Of a stretch of DNA of 64,000 nt, positions 41,101-52,900 are shown piece after piece. The position numbers and the translations under genes were made by a program. The notes beneath the pieces were generated by a model. That model saw nothing but the letters and a program-made list of their open reading frames with translations, ran no database searches and had not been told where the DNA came from. The stretch lies in assembly GCA_040954595.2 (NCBI GenBank), contig CM082592.2, forward strand, positions 7,812,001 to 7,876,000, written 5' to 3'. The DNA is from Balanoglossus misakiensis. Lineage: Eukaryota; Hemichordata. Every line of letters starts with the position of its first letter. The stretch's first letter is position 1.

Positions 41101-44100
41101 TTGAAAAATCGAGGATTTTTCGACTTTGGGAATTTTCAAAATTTGGTCATTTTTTGAAAAAACCATGGGTTATAGCTCAGGAAAATGTTGAAAAATCGAG
41201 GATTTTTCGACTTTGGGAATTTTCAAAATTTGGTCATTTTTTGAAAAAACCATGGGTTATAGCTCAGGAAAATGTTGAAAAATCGAGGATTTTTCGACTT
41301 TGGGAATTTTCAAAATTTGGTCATTTTTTGAAAAAACCATGGGTTATAGCTCAGGAAAATGTTGAAAAATCGAGGATTTTTCGACTTTGCGAATTTTCAA
41401 AATTTGGTCATTTTTTGAAAAAACCATGGGTTATAGCTCAGGAAAATGTTGAAAAATCGAGGATTTTTCGACTTTGCGAATTTTCAAAATTTGGTCATTT
41501 TTTGAAAAAACCATGGGTTATAGCTCAGGAAAATGTTGAAAAATCGAGGATTTTTCGACTTTGCGAATTTTCAAAATTTGGTCATTTTTTGAAAAAACCA
41601 TGGGTTATAGCTCAGGAAAATGTTGAAAAATCGAGGATTTTTCGACTTTGCGAATTTTCAAAATTTGGTCATTTTTTGAAAAAAACATGGGTTATAGCTC
41701 AGGAAAATGTTGAAAAATCGAGGATTTTCGACTTTGCGAATTTTCAAAATTTGGTCATTTTTTGAAAAAACCATGGGTTATAGCTCAGGAAAATGTTGAA
41801 AAATCGAGGATTTTTCGACTTTGCGAATTTTCAAAATTTGGTCATTTTTTGAAAAAACCATGGGTTATAGCTCAGGAAAATGTTGAAAAATCGAGGATTT
41901 TTCGACTTTGCAAATTTTTGAAAATTTGGTCATTTTTTGAAAAAACCATGGGTTATAGCTCAGGAAAATGTTGAAAAATCGAGGATTTTTCGACTTTGCG
42001 AATTTTCAAAATTTGGTCATTTTTTGAAAAAACCATGGGTTATAGCTCAGGAAAATGTTGAAAAATCGAGGATTTTTCGACTTTGCGAATTTTCAAAATT
42101 TGGTCATTTTTTGAAAAAACCATGGGTTATAGCTCAGGAAAATGTTGAAAAATCGAGGATTTTTCGACTTTGCGAATTTTCAAAATTTGGTCATTTTTTG
42201 AAAAAACCATGGGTTATAGCTCAGGAAAATGTTGAAAAATCGAGGATTTTTCGACTTTGCGAATTTTCAAAATTTGGTCATTTTTTGAAAAAACCATGGG
42301 TTATAGCTCAGGAAAATGTTGAAAAATCGAGGATTTTTCGACTTTGCGAATTTTCAAAATTTGGTCATTTTTTGAAAAAACCATGGGTTATAGCTCAGGA
42401 AAATGTTGAAAAATCGAGGATTTTTCGACTTTGCGAATTTTCAAAATTTGGTCATTTTTTGAAAAAACCATGGGTTATAGCTCAGGAAAATGTTGAAAAA
42501 TCGAGGATTTTTCGACTTTGCGAATTTTCAAAATTTGGTCATTTTTTGAAAAAACCATGGGTTATAGCTCAGGAAAATGTTGAAAAATCGAGGATTTTTC
42601 GACTTTGCGAATTTTCAAAATTTGGTCATTTTTTGAAAAAACCATGGGTTATAGCTCAGGAAAATGTTGAAAAATCGAGGATTTTTCGACTTTGCGAATT
42701 TTCAAAATTTGGTCATTTTTTGAAAAAACCATGGGTTATAGCTCAGGAAAATGTTGAAAAATCGAGGATTTTTCGACTTTGCGAATTTTCAAAATTTGGT
42801 CATTTTTTGAAAAAACCATGGGTTATAGCTCAGGAAAATGTTGAAAAATCGAGGATTTTTCGACTTTGCGAATTTTCAAAATTTGGTCATTTTTTGAAAA
42901 AAACATGGTTTATAGCTCAGGAAAATGTTGAAAAATCGAGGATTTTCGACTTTGCGAATTTTCAAAATTTGGTCATTTTTTGAAAAAACCATGGGTTATA
43001 GCTCAGGAAAATGTTGAAAAATCGAGGATTTTTCGACTTTGCGAATTTTCAAAATTTGGTCATTTTTTGAAAAAACCATGGGTTATAGCTCAGGAAAATG
43101 TTGAAAAATCGAGGATTTTTCGACTTTGCGAATTTTTGAAAATTTGGTCATTTTTTGAAAAAACCATGGGTTATAGCTCAGGAAAATGTTGAAAAATCGA
43201 GGATTTTTCGACTTTGCGAATTTTCAAAATTTGGTCATTTTTTGAAAAAACCATGGGTTATAGCTCAGGAAAATGTTGAAAAATCGAGGATTTTTCGACT
43301 TTGCGAATTTTCAAAATTTGGTCATTTTTTGAAAAAACCATGGGTTATAGCTCAGGAAAATGTTGAAAAATCGAGGATTTTTCGACTTTGCGAATTTTCA
43401 AAATTTGGTCATTTTTTGAAAAAACCATGGGTTATAGCTCAGGAAAATGTTGAAAAATCGAGGATTTTTCGACTTTGCGAATTTTCAAAATTTGGTCATT
43501 TTTTGAAAAAACCATGGGTTATAGCTCAGGAAAATGTTGAAAAATCGAGGATTTTTCGACTTTGCGAATTTTCAAAATTTGGTCATTTTTTGAAAAAACC
43601 ATGGGTTATAGCTCAGGAAAATGTTGAAAAATCGAGGATTTTTCGACTTTGCGAATTTTCAAAATTTGGTCATTTTTTGAAAAAACCATGGGTTATAGCT
43701 CAGGAAAATGTTGAAAAATCGAGGATTTTTCGACTTTGCGAATTTTCAAAATTTGGTCATTTTTTGAAAAAACCATGGGTTATAGCTCAGGAAAATGTTG
43801 AAAAATCGAGGATTTTTCGACTTTGCGAATTTTCAAAATTTGGTCATTTTTTGAAAAAACCATGGGTTATAGCTCAGGAAAATGTTGAAAAATCGAGGAT
43901 TTTTCGACTTTGCGAATTTTCAAAATTTGGTCATTTTTTGAAAAAACCATGGGTTATAGCTCAGGAAAATGTTGAAAAATCGAGGATTTTTCGACTTTGC
44001 GAATTTTCAAAATTTGGTCATTTTTTGAAAAAAACATGGGTTATAGCTCAGGAAAATGTTGAAAAATCGAGGATTTTCGACTTTGCGAATTTTCAAAATT

Positions 44101-45297
44101 TGGTCATTTTTTGAAAAAACCATGGGTTATAGCTCAGGAAAATGTTGAAAAATCGAGGATTTTTCGACTTTGCGAATTTTCAAAATTTGGTCATTTTTTG
44201 AAAAAACCATGGGTTATAGCTCAGGAAAATGTTGAAAAATCGAGGATTTTTCGACTTTGCGAATTTTTGAAAATTTGGTCATTTTTTGAAAAAACCATGG
44301 GTTATAGCTCAGGAAAATGTTGAAAAATCGAGGATTTTTCGACTTTGCGAATTTTCAAAATTTGGTCATTTTTTGAAAAAACCATGGGTTATAGCTCAGG
44401 AAAATGTTGAAAAATCGAGGATTTTTCGACTTTGCGAATTTTCAAAATTTGGTCATTTTTTGAAAAAACCATGGGTTATAGCTCAGGAAAATGTTGAAAA
44501 ATCGAGGATTTTTCGACTTTGCGAATTTTCAAAATTTGGTCATTTTTTGAAAAAACCATGGGTTATAGCTCAGGAAAATGTTGAAAAATCGAGGATTTTT
44601 CGACTTTGCGAATTTTCAAAATTTGGTCATTTTTTGAAAAAACCATGGGTTATAGCTCAGGAAAATGTTGAAAAATCGAGGATTTTTCGACTTTGCGAAT
44701 TTTCAAAATTTGGTCATTTTTTGAAAAAACCATGGGTTATAGCTCAGGAAAATGTTGAAAAATCGAGGATTTTTCGACTTTGCGAATTTTCAAAATTTGG
44801 TCATTTTTTGAAAAAAACATGGGTTATAGCTCAGGAAAATGTTGAAAAATCGAGGATTTTTCGACTTTGCGAATTTTCAAAATTTGGTCATTTTTTGAAA
44901 AAACCATGGGTTATAGCTCAGGAAAATGTTGAAAAATCGAGGATTTTTCGACTTTGCGAATTTTCAAAATTTGGTCATTTTTTGAAAAAACCATGGGTTA
45001 TAGCTCAGGAAAATGTTGAAAAATCGAGGATTTTTCGACTTTGCGAATTTTCAAAATTTGGTCATTTTTTGAAAAAACCATGGGTTATAGCTCAGGAAAA
45101 TGTTGAAAAATCGAGGATTTTTCGACTTTGCGAATTTTCAAAATTTGGTCATTTTTTGAAAAAACCATGGGTTATAGCTCAGGAAAATGTTGAAAAATCG
45201 AGGATTTTTCGACTTTGCGAATTTTCAAAATTTGGTCATTTTTTGAAAAAACCATGGGTTATAGCTCAGGAAAATGTTGAAAAATCGAGGATTTTTC
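35085..45297 (+). repeat. 87-bp satellite, right inner arm (about 117 monomers)
   Basis: The same monomer as the left inner arm in opposite orientation (CCATGGGTTATAGCTCAGG on the plus strand). Variants include TTTGGGAA, ATCCAGGAT, CGACATTGCG, an A-run length change and one-base deletions in GAGGATTTTCGAC (about 41725, 42945, 44074). The longest false open frame is 882 codons at 36541-39189. Confidence 0.98.
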
Positions 45298-46083
45298 AAA
45301 AATTGGCCAAATTTTGAAATTCCGCAAGGTCGAAAAATTGTCATTTTCTGACGATTTTCATGAGTTATAACCCATGATTTTTTCAAAAATCGGCCAAATT
45401 TTGAAATTCCGCAAGGTCGAAAAATTGTCATTTTCTGACGATTTTCATGAGCTATAACCCATGATTTTTTCAAAAATCGGCCAAATTTTGAAATTCCGCA
45501 AGGTCGAAAAATTGTCATTTTCTGACGATTTTCATGAGCTATAACCCATGATTTTTTCAAAAATCGGCCAAATTTTGAAATTCCGCAAGGTCGAAAAATT
45601 GTCATTTTCTGACGATTTTCATGAGCTATAACCCACGATTTTTTCAAAAATCGGCCAAATTTTGAAATTCCGCAAAGTCGAAAAATTGTCATTTTCTGAC
45701 GATTTTCATGAGCTATAACCCATGATTTTTTCAAAAAATGAGGAAATTTTGATCTTTAGGAAAGTTGAAAAATTGTCATTGTGTAATGATTTTCATGAGC
45801 TATATCCCATGATTTTTATCAAAAAAATTAAGAAATTTTGATCTTTTGGAAAGTCGAAAAATTGTCATTTTTTCATGATTTTCATGAGCTATAACCCATG
45901 ATTTTTTTCAACAAATGAAGAAATTTTGAAGATTCGCAAAGTCGAAAAATCGGCATTTTTCGATGATTTTCATGAGCTATAACCCATGATTTTTTTTTTC
46001 TTCAAAAAATGATGAAATTTTTAAGATTCGCAAACTCAGAAAATTATCACTTTCTGATACCTTTTATGAGCTATAACCCATCT
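45298..46083 (-). repeat. satellite, right outer block (reverse, increasingly diverged)
   Basis: Nine monomers of 87 bp or near. Five are a homogeneous variant with TCAAAAATCGGCC, CCGCAAGGTCG and TTTTCTGACG; four further out are progressively decayed. GAGCTATAACCCAT is kept in nearly all. Orientation flips relative to the inner arm at 45294-45298 within a shared TTTTTC. Confidence 0.95.
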
Positions 46084-49000
46084 AAAATCGAGAGTTCATC
46101 GTTTTTTTCCTGGTAACATATATGTGCATGCATACGTATTGAGTGACTCGTCATAGAAACGACTTTCAGATCACAACTTTAACGTAACATTGGCGGATTA
46201 ACACCTTGATTTGTTTGTTACCCAAGCTGATGAGTAAAAAATCGTGTTTCCATTGAGAAAACTGAATGCAGCCAACCCGTCATGGGATGTATGCAAGAAT
46301 AGACAACTGTACACGGGTTAACAAACTGAGAGAATGTGGTTTATTGAAGTAATTCATTGATGTACATTGGATGGGACTAACAGCAATGAGACACAGTTCA
46401 TAGGCAAGTTCAAGTCAATAGCTGACAAACTACATTAAATTACAACTATATACATCCGTCTTGTTGTGTTAAGAATTTATGAAGGATCAGGGGAAAATTG
46501 AACAGAGAGCAAAAAGTACAAATTAAAGGCCATTTTCTCGATCCCAGGGCAGAACAATGAAGGTAAATAAGAAATCCTTTGTGTTAGCACGTACCTGTTT
46601 ATTGCAAGCACAAGATTTGATCCACTGTTGAGAACGGCCTTTAAAGAACTGGTGTGATTGCCAGTTGTGGGTTTTCTGTCGAATGCCTTGCTGAATCAGT
46701 GAACTTCAATTTTTTTCGGAAGAAATTTTAGCCTCTAAGAAAATTGTTTGAACTGTTCTGGATTTCAAACTGGTCACTCGCGCTCCAGAAAACAACTATG
46801 GTTGTCTCATCTTCACATATACTTTGATGATCACTGTTTCAGCAAGCCAGGTACATTCTTGTGCATACAATAGACAGCTTGAAAATTAATATTGACAATC
46901 ATCTTGAATGCACATTTCAGGGTGATTGTGAACCAGGGCTTAAACAGAAGAGATTTCCTATTCGGGGATAAAATCATGAAAAGGGGGAAATAACATCATA
47001 TCCACCCAAATATACAAATTGAATACATAATAATGGAAGATCAAATGCAAACCGCTGCTTAACTTAGAATAACGCATTCCCATCACACACGCCACCAAAG
47101 TTGCCTTTTTCCAAAAATTACATTGTATTTAATCTCTTGTTCATTCTAAACCAAATTCTTTCCACTGTAAAATTCAATCCATTTGTTTCTCCTTCCTGGC
47201 CACAGATGTAGTACTACAAAGTGACAAGCCTGTATATGGAGATGCTGTATCTGCTCTTGAAATCGTAGCATGAAGATTATCGGATATTACAACACTTGGA
47301 AAGTCCTTTAAACTTCAATATCTATGTCATTCTTTCAAAAGTAAATGCTTTTATGAAGAAAAAAAGGCAGAAACAGCCTAAAACTATTTCAGGGCAAAAA
47401 CGTAACATTCCATAAATGCATATTAATTGTCCTTTGCAAATTTTGATTTGAATGACAAAGATGACATTGCAGTGATTCATAAATTCAGATGTTCTACCAG
47501 TGATGGTAGTTACAGACAAATCTGCCATTGATCTGAAACAAAGATTGATGCATGAGACACTGATTTGAAGTACAAGTGCGAGACAGTGGTCTGACGTCAA
47601 GACTTAAATTGACAAAAAAATGTGAAGATGATTTAAACCACGGACAAAATGCTGTTAAAGTGACTGGTCATCGTTGGATTCAACTGACTTGATAACAATA
47701 CGGATTGCAGGTGGAAATATCATGAAATTGAAACGACAAGATAGTTCATCATTAATTTGGATCTCGTCATTTGACCTGTTAATCACGCATGATGTATGAA
47801 TGAATGACAATTTCCTTGCCCCTTCGTACAGCAAAAGAGTAGCCAGGTTTTGGATTGAAATAAATCTGCTTCCCGCAGCGGTTTGGCTTTAAAGTTAAAT
47901 TCATCTTGGGGGAATTTCACACATTTGACAATGCTGTCGGCAGCTATAGGCCAGGTAAACTGATTGGTTGTGGCTAGTAACATTATGAAAGGCTGCCAAT
48001 GATTGGTCAGACATTTAAAAAAAAGAACAATAATTTTCTAAAGCAAGAGCTAAACTAATAAGGGGATTGAACTTTTTCAAGTTCACGCTCTAAAAACAAC
48101 AATGTTTCGTCACAACTCAATTCTAAATTACAGGTATTAAATTCTATAAAAAATCGTCACCATGAAAACCTTAAAATGAACTCATCTAAACTCTAGTAAA
48201 ATTGAACATTTCTCTTCACATCATACATATTCAAAGTTGTTAAAAACTACAACTTCTCCATGTAGGGAGAAAAAAATAACTATCAGAATTGTACAAACAA
48301 ATTTGCACTTTGAACTTGGCTCTGTTTTACACTCTGAACATATATTTCATTCTAGGTATTGCATAATTATTTCATAATCGGATCAAAAATTATGGCTGTT
48401 TCGTTATTCCTCGCTATAGTTCAGTTACTATGGCAACAAACTACAGAACATGCCACACAATTTTTAATACAATTTTTTATATTTTTTTATATTTTAAAAG
48501 TAATTACGCTGAAAATTGGTGTATTTTACACTAGTGACCTCAGACAGAAATCCTTTGGTCCAATGAAAGCATGTTTTATGGTGTTTTTTGTGATTTGATG
48601 GCTGAGATGTAGGAAGGGTCAGAGGGCAAAGTTCAACTGAGCGACCTCAGATACATTCACGATGCTTGATGTTTTTATAAATACACACATCTCATGAAGG
48701 TAGTCATATTTATCAGTGTTTTTTTTCTTCTTAGCTACAATAGTAACTGCAGGAAGAATTATAAATAACATCACTTAATTCTCGGAGGAAGAAAAACGTT
48801 TTTTCATACTTCAATGAACTCTCGATTGTAGCTTAAGATGCAAGTGAATCCTTTTCACATGGACATAATGCTGACCTCTGAACCCTTAAGATATGATTCT
48901 TCAATGACTGGAGCCGTGACGTCTTTAATCTCTTCACCTCCTGCATTGCCTTTCAGTGACATGAATTAAACAGCTGGTAACATATTGCTTTGAAACGTCT

Positions 49001-49895
49001 CCCGTGGACATTTCTCTGGGCAAAACACACAATTCATGAATAAAAATTCACATGAAAATTTAAATTTTGTGGAATATTTTTTTCTTTTGAATTCACATAT
49101 ACATGTATATATATATCACTTACAACAGTCTCAATGTTATCTGTACAAATATGTGCTTTCTACAATTTTAAATTCAGCCAATACACATTGCTTCAAAGTT
49201 CTCATAATCCAGGTTTTTGTCATGATAAGAAAGAAAAGTTTAAGTAATCAAAGCCATGAGGTAGGGAACCTCTAAATAAGTTTTGTGAACAAAAAAATAG
49301 TTGATCCAGGATGATTTTTTTAGATGGTTGTGAGATTTTCTTGTAAGATGGCAATGAAGGAAGCACTTAGACTCTACTTCAACATACAACATCACCGCTA
49401 TATTACCATGGTAACCTTATCAACACTATAAAGCTTTTGCTGAAAGCTTCTCATTCTATAAAAAATTTGACTACACACTATCCCAAATATGAGTTGAGAA
49501 AAATGCGTTGAACACGTAATACTCACATGACAGCCCACATAGTTTTATTTTTCAGTACATTTCTTCAATTTGTGATGTTAGTAAAATTATTGCATTTTAA
49601 CCCAGTCATTCAGAAAACTGACTGAAAAAAAAATCAACAAATTGAAATCTCCTGGGAAACTATCAAAATGTAAGCTTGTAATTATTAAAATTCTAAAAAG
49701 AAATGAGTAACACACTCAAGAAGAGGGGATGGGGATGGAAATGAGCATTTGTTTGTTTGCTTGCTTTCTTATGTGTGTTGTTCTAGCGTTTTCAATCGCA
49801 CAAGACATGATGAAAAGCTAAGCTAGAAGTTTACATGCTATGCTATAGCAGAAGGGGAACACGGGGACAATAGCGCCCTCGGTATCAGCATTTTT
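46084..49895 (-). other. probable 3' UTR of distal syntaxin isoform, then intergenic
   Basis: AT-rich, no exon with splice sites on either strand. The first good minus-strand AATAAA towards the satellite is near 46337-46345 (plus-strand TTTATT in GGTTTATTGAAG), so a long 3' UTR is possible. An AATAAA also overlaps the distal stop codon at about 49893-49900. The UTR extent is inference. Confidence 0.4.
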
Positions 49896-49979
49896 TTATT
49901 TACCACCAAACACACCACCAAATGTTGCTGTGATCACCAGAATTAAAATGGCGCAGCATATAATGATCATTATTTTCTT
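49896..49979 (-). CDS. STX1: syntaxin terminal exon C (distal): canonical anchor
   Basis: Follows attgcag and encodes 27 residues beginning KKIMIIICC and ending FGGVFGGK, then TAA at 49896-49898. The KKIMIII start, adjacent cysteines and FGG end closely match vertebrate syntaxin 1 anchors, so this is the likely ancestral version. A long CT tract on the minus strand lies upstream of the acceptor. Confidence 0.93.
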   Translation of the reverse strand, partial: KKIMIIICCAILILVITATFGGVFGGK

Positions 49980-52900
49980 CTGCAATGTTCCATGAAAGCA
50001 TGACAGGGAGAGAAAAAACAGAGAGAGAAAGAGAGAGAGAAACAAGAAAAAAGACGATTACATTAGTACATGCTTCAGTGAGTTCCAACACCACTTTAGC
50101 TGGGCATATAAAAGTAACGCACAAGATGAATGTTTATTTTGTACAACAACACTGCTACACATGGACTGCTGGCGATGAAGATGCAGGATGCATGCAAATT
50201 GCCCCTCCACCAGCCCAGCTGCTGAAAAAATTACACCAGTAAGGTAAGTGAGTGTTGTCATGGTGATGAAAGATCATCCAACCATCGCAGACGCAGTAGC
50301 CATCAACATTAGCATAAATGAGATGACACAGTAGATCTACCAATTATAATTCCCAGCCTTCAAAGAGATATACAGACTCTTCTCATATTTTGAATAAAAA
50401 TAAAATAAATTAAACTAAAATTAAATTAATAAAATAAAATGTAACGTAAATCAAATCACACCACACAGTTATTTTTATGCACATCAACTTTATTTGTCTA
50501 CATTACATACAACATAAAATGTACATGTCTGATTTCCAACAGCTATTTACAATAACTCTAAATAAAATTTTACCTAATAAACATTGAATTGCCCTAACTA
50601 TAGGGTATGACACAAACATGTATATACTCAACAACATAAGTCATATTTCAGTACATTTCTCCTTTAGAACTAATGTTTTGCACCGCACATGTAATACACT
50701 TACTGTAAATTAATGGCATATATTTCTGTTTTAAGTAGACTATATGCGCGTTTGCTTTCTGAAGTTTATGGTCTGAACAGCAATGTGTGTACGCCTGCAA
50801 AAAACTTCATGCAGATAAAAACAAAGGTCTCTCCACCGTTTAGACTGAAGAGGGCGTCATACAGCACCTAAACCAAGTGTTACTTCCCTCCTGAAAAGTG
50901 CGAAGTTGAGTTTAGACTGTGATTAAATCTTGCCCGACAGTAACTGTGATGTGACCTGTTATGGCATTGTGGACCTGCCAACAATAAACAGTAGCCACCT
51001 ATCAAACTAGAATTTTAAAACGGTGTTAAACACAGAAATAATCTGAATTTGCCAATCCCTCTCTATAATAAGTACATGTACCAGTAGGTAGCTACTTGAC
51101 ATTTAAACAGAACCCTTCAAGCTGAAAAAGAATTGCTTGAAATATTTCAAGAGAGAAAATAGGAAGGGGCAGTAAGCTTTGATTCTGCTGTGAGTTTGCT
51201 CTTAACAATATTCATTGTCATCAACACTGAATCTGGCAAAAGAATTCACAGGTTGTTTTCTCGAAGTATCAATATTATTTTCAGGATCACAACTGATCCA
51301 GGTCAAAATGGCATTTTTTAGGAGATTGAGATGAATACATTAGTATAAATTAACATATTAGCATAAATTAACAAATTAGCATGCATGAGTTAACCAGAGT
51401 CCAGGGCCCAGTTTAAGCTGCTGCCATGGCGGCCGGAAGCGCAATGATGAGAACCACAATACCCACTCCGACAGTGGCAACAGAAGCAATGACAATTTTC
51501 ATCTGTCAGAAAATAAAGCAGATAGAGGGAGGAAGAAACGAGAAGTAACAAAAAAAATGAATAAGTGGATGAACTGTTTGATGACATCACCAAATGATGC
51601 CTTGCAAGAAAATCATGATTTTTTTTCATGCTACTCAAATATGTACATAGCCTAACACTGGTAACAGTGGTACTGAATTCTCAAATTTTGATTCTAACTT
51701 TGCCTCCTAGGCAAGCGATAAATTTAATTTCCTGGACAATATTTCTGATACAGTGGACACAGGACAAGTGGATGGATCGGGAATTCAGGGGATAAATTTT
51801 AATAGTGATAGAGAAAAAAATGCATGCAGTGGAGAGGGAAGAATGTGAGCTACTCCAGTTTACAGATAAGAAAGCCGTCAGATACATAATGCTATTAGAA
51901 TGCAATCAGTGCATCCACCTGGTAAGTCTTACAGAACGCAATGTGATTGGTACATGTGTCTCCAATCAGCAACACAGGTGCTGAGTTAAGTTTATTATGT
52001 CAGAAAATAAAACGAAACAATGACCTGAATTTTGAGTTTTAAATGTAGTGACAATTGTCATTTATTCCACAATGCCATCATAGAGCTGTTCGACTCCTTT
52101 TTATGTTACAATATTCACAATAAAAAAAATGTCACATCACAGTTGCAGCCGCATACTACCTCCAACAGCGATAAACCGGGTTTCAGATAGCGACATCTTG
52201 ACATGCAGAATATAAGCGAAAATAATCTCTACAGAGTGAGGAAAAATCGTCTATTCAGACTTCATATGTGAAAGGTTAAGGAAGCTTGCCACTGGTTATA
52301 CAGGTGGCTGGCATCTAATTGGTGAGTTAATATGCTAATTTCCAATACAGGCATATCACTATTGGACTAAAATCTATTAGCTTTTTTCTATGAATGAAAT
52401 AATAGAATCTGCAACTCTCTTTTTCATATTGCCGTCAAATAAACTATGGTCACTGAAACTCGATTCATTAACACCAAAGTATTGATCCCCGACTTGGATG
52501 AAAATGTGTGATAGGATAGATTTCCAGCAATGGTTGTCAGGAAGGGTAAATTCTGACGGTTTTTAAGGTGGAATTTTGATATATTCTCCTCTGTGATAGA
52601 AAATATCAAATGGTTGTCAGGAAAGGCTATTATGAAACTATCCGCTAAATTATAGAGTATTCCCCTTTTAAAGTTGGAATAAACAATTAGACATTTAACT
52701 CCATGTTGTGAAATTCATAAGAGTGCAAGACTAAGTTACAGCAAAGCAAATCTATTTTCCGACTACAAAAATAATATTTACCGAAAAAATAGAGAACATG
52801 CAGTTCATATATGCAACAAACAACCAAAATGGAAATATACAGATCTTAGTAAATAAAATAATAATAGCAGTAGTGGTACAAATAAAGAAAAATCATCTTC

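Noticed and set aside
21197-46083. CRISPR array
   Set aside because: Units are contiguous 87-bp monomers without unique spacers, in animal DNA and with no cas genes.
21197-46083. CENP-B box in the satellite
   Set aside because: The conserved core GAGCTATAACCCAT does not match the TTCG....A..CGGG pattern.
48720-48780. A fourth syntaxin terminal exon after ctaag on the minus strand (KKKN...)
   Set aside because: The frame gives a polar, His/Lys-rich peptide with no membrane segment and a poor acceptor.
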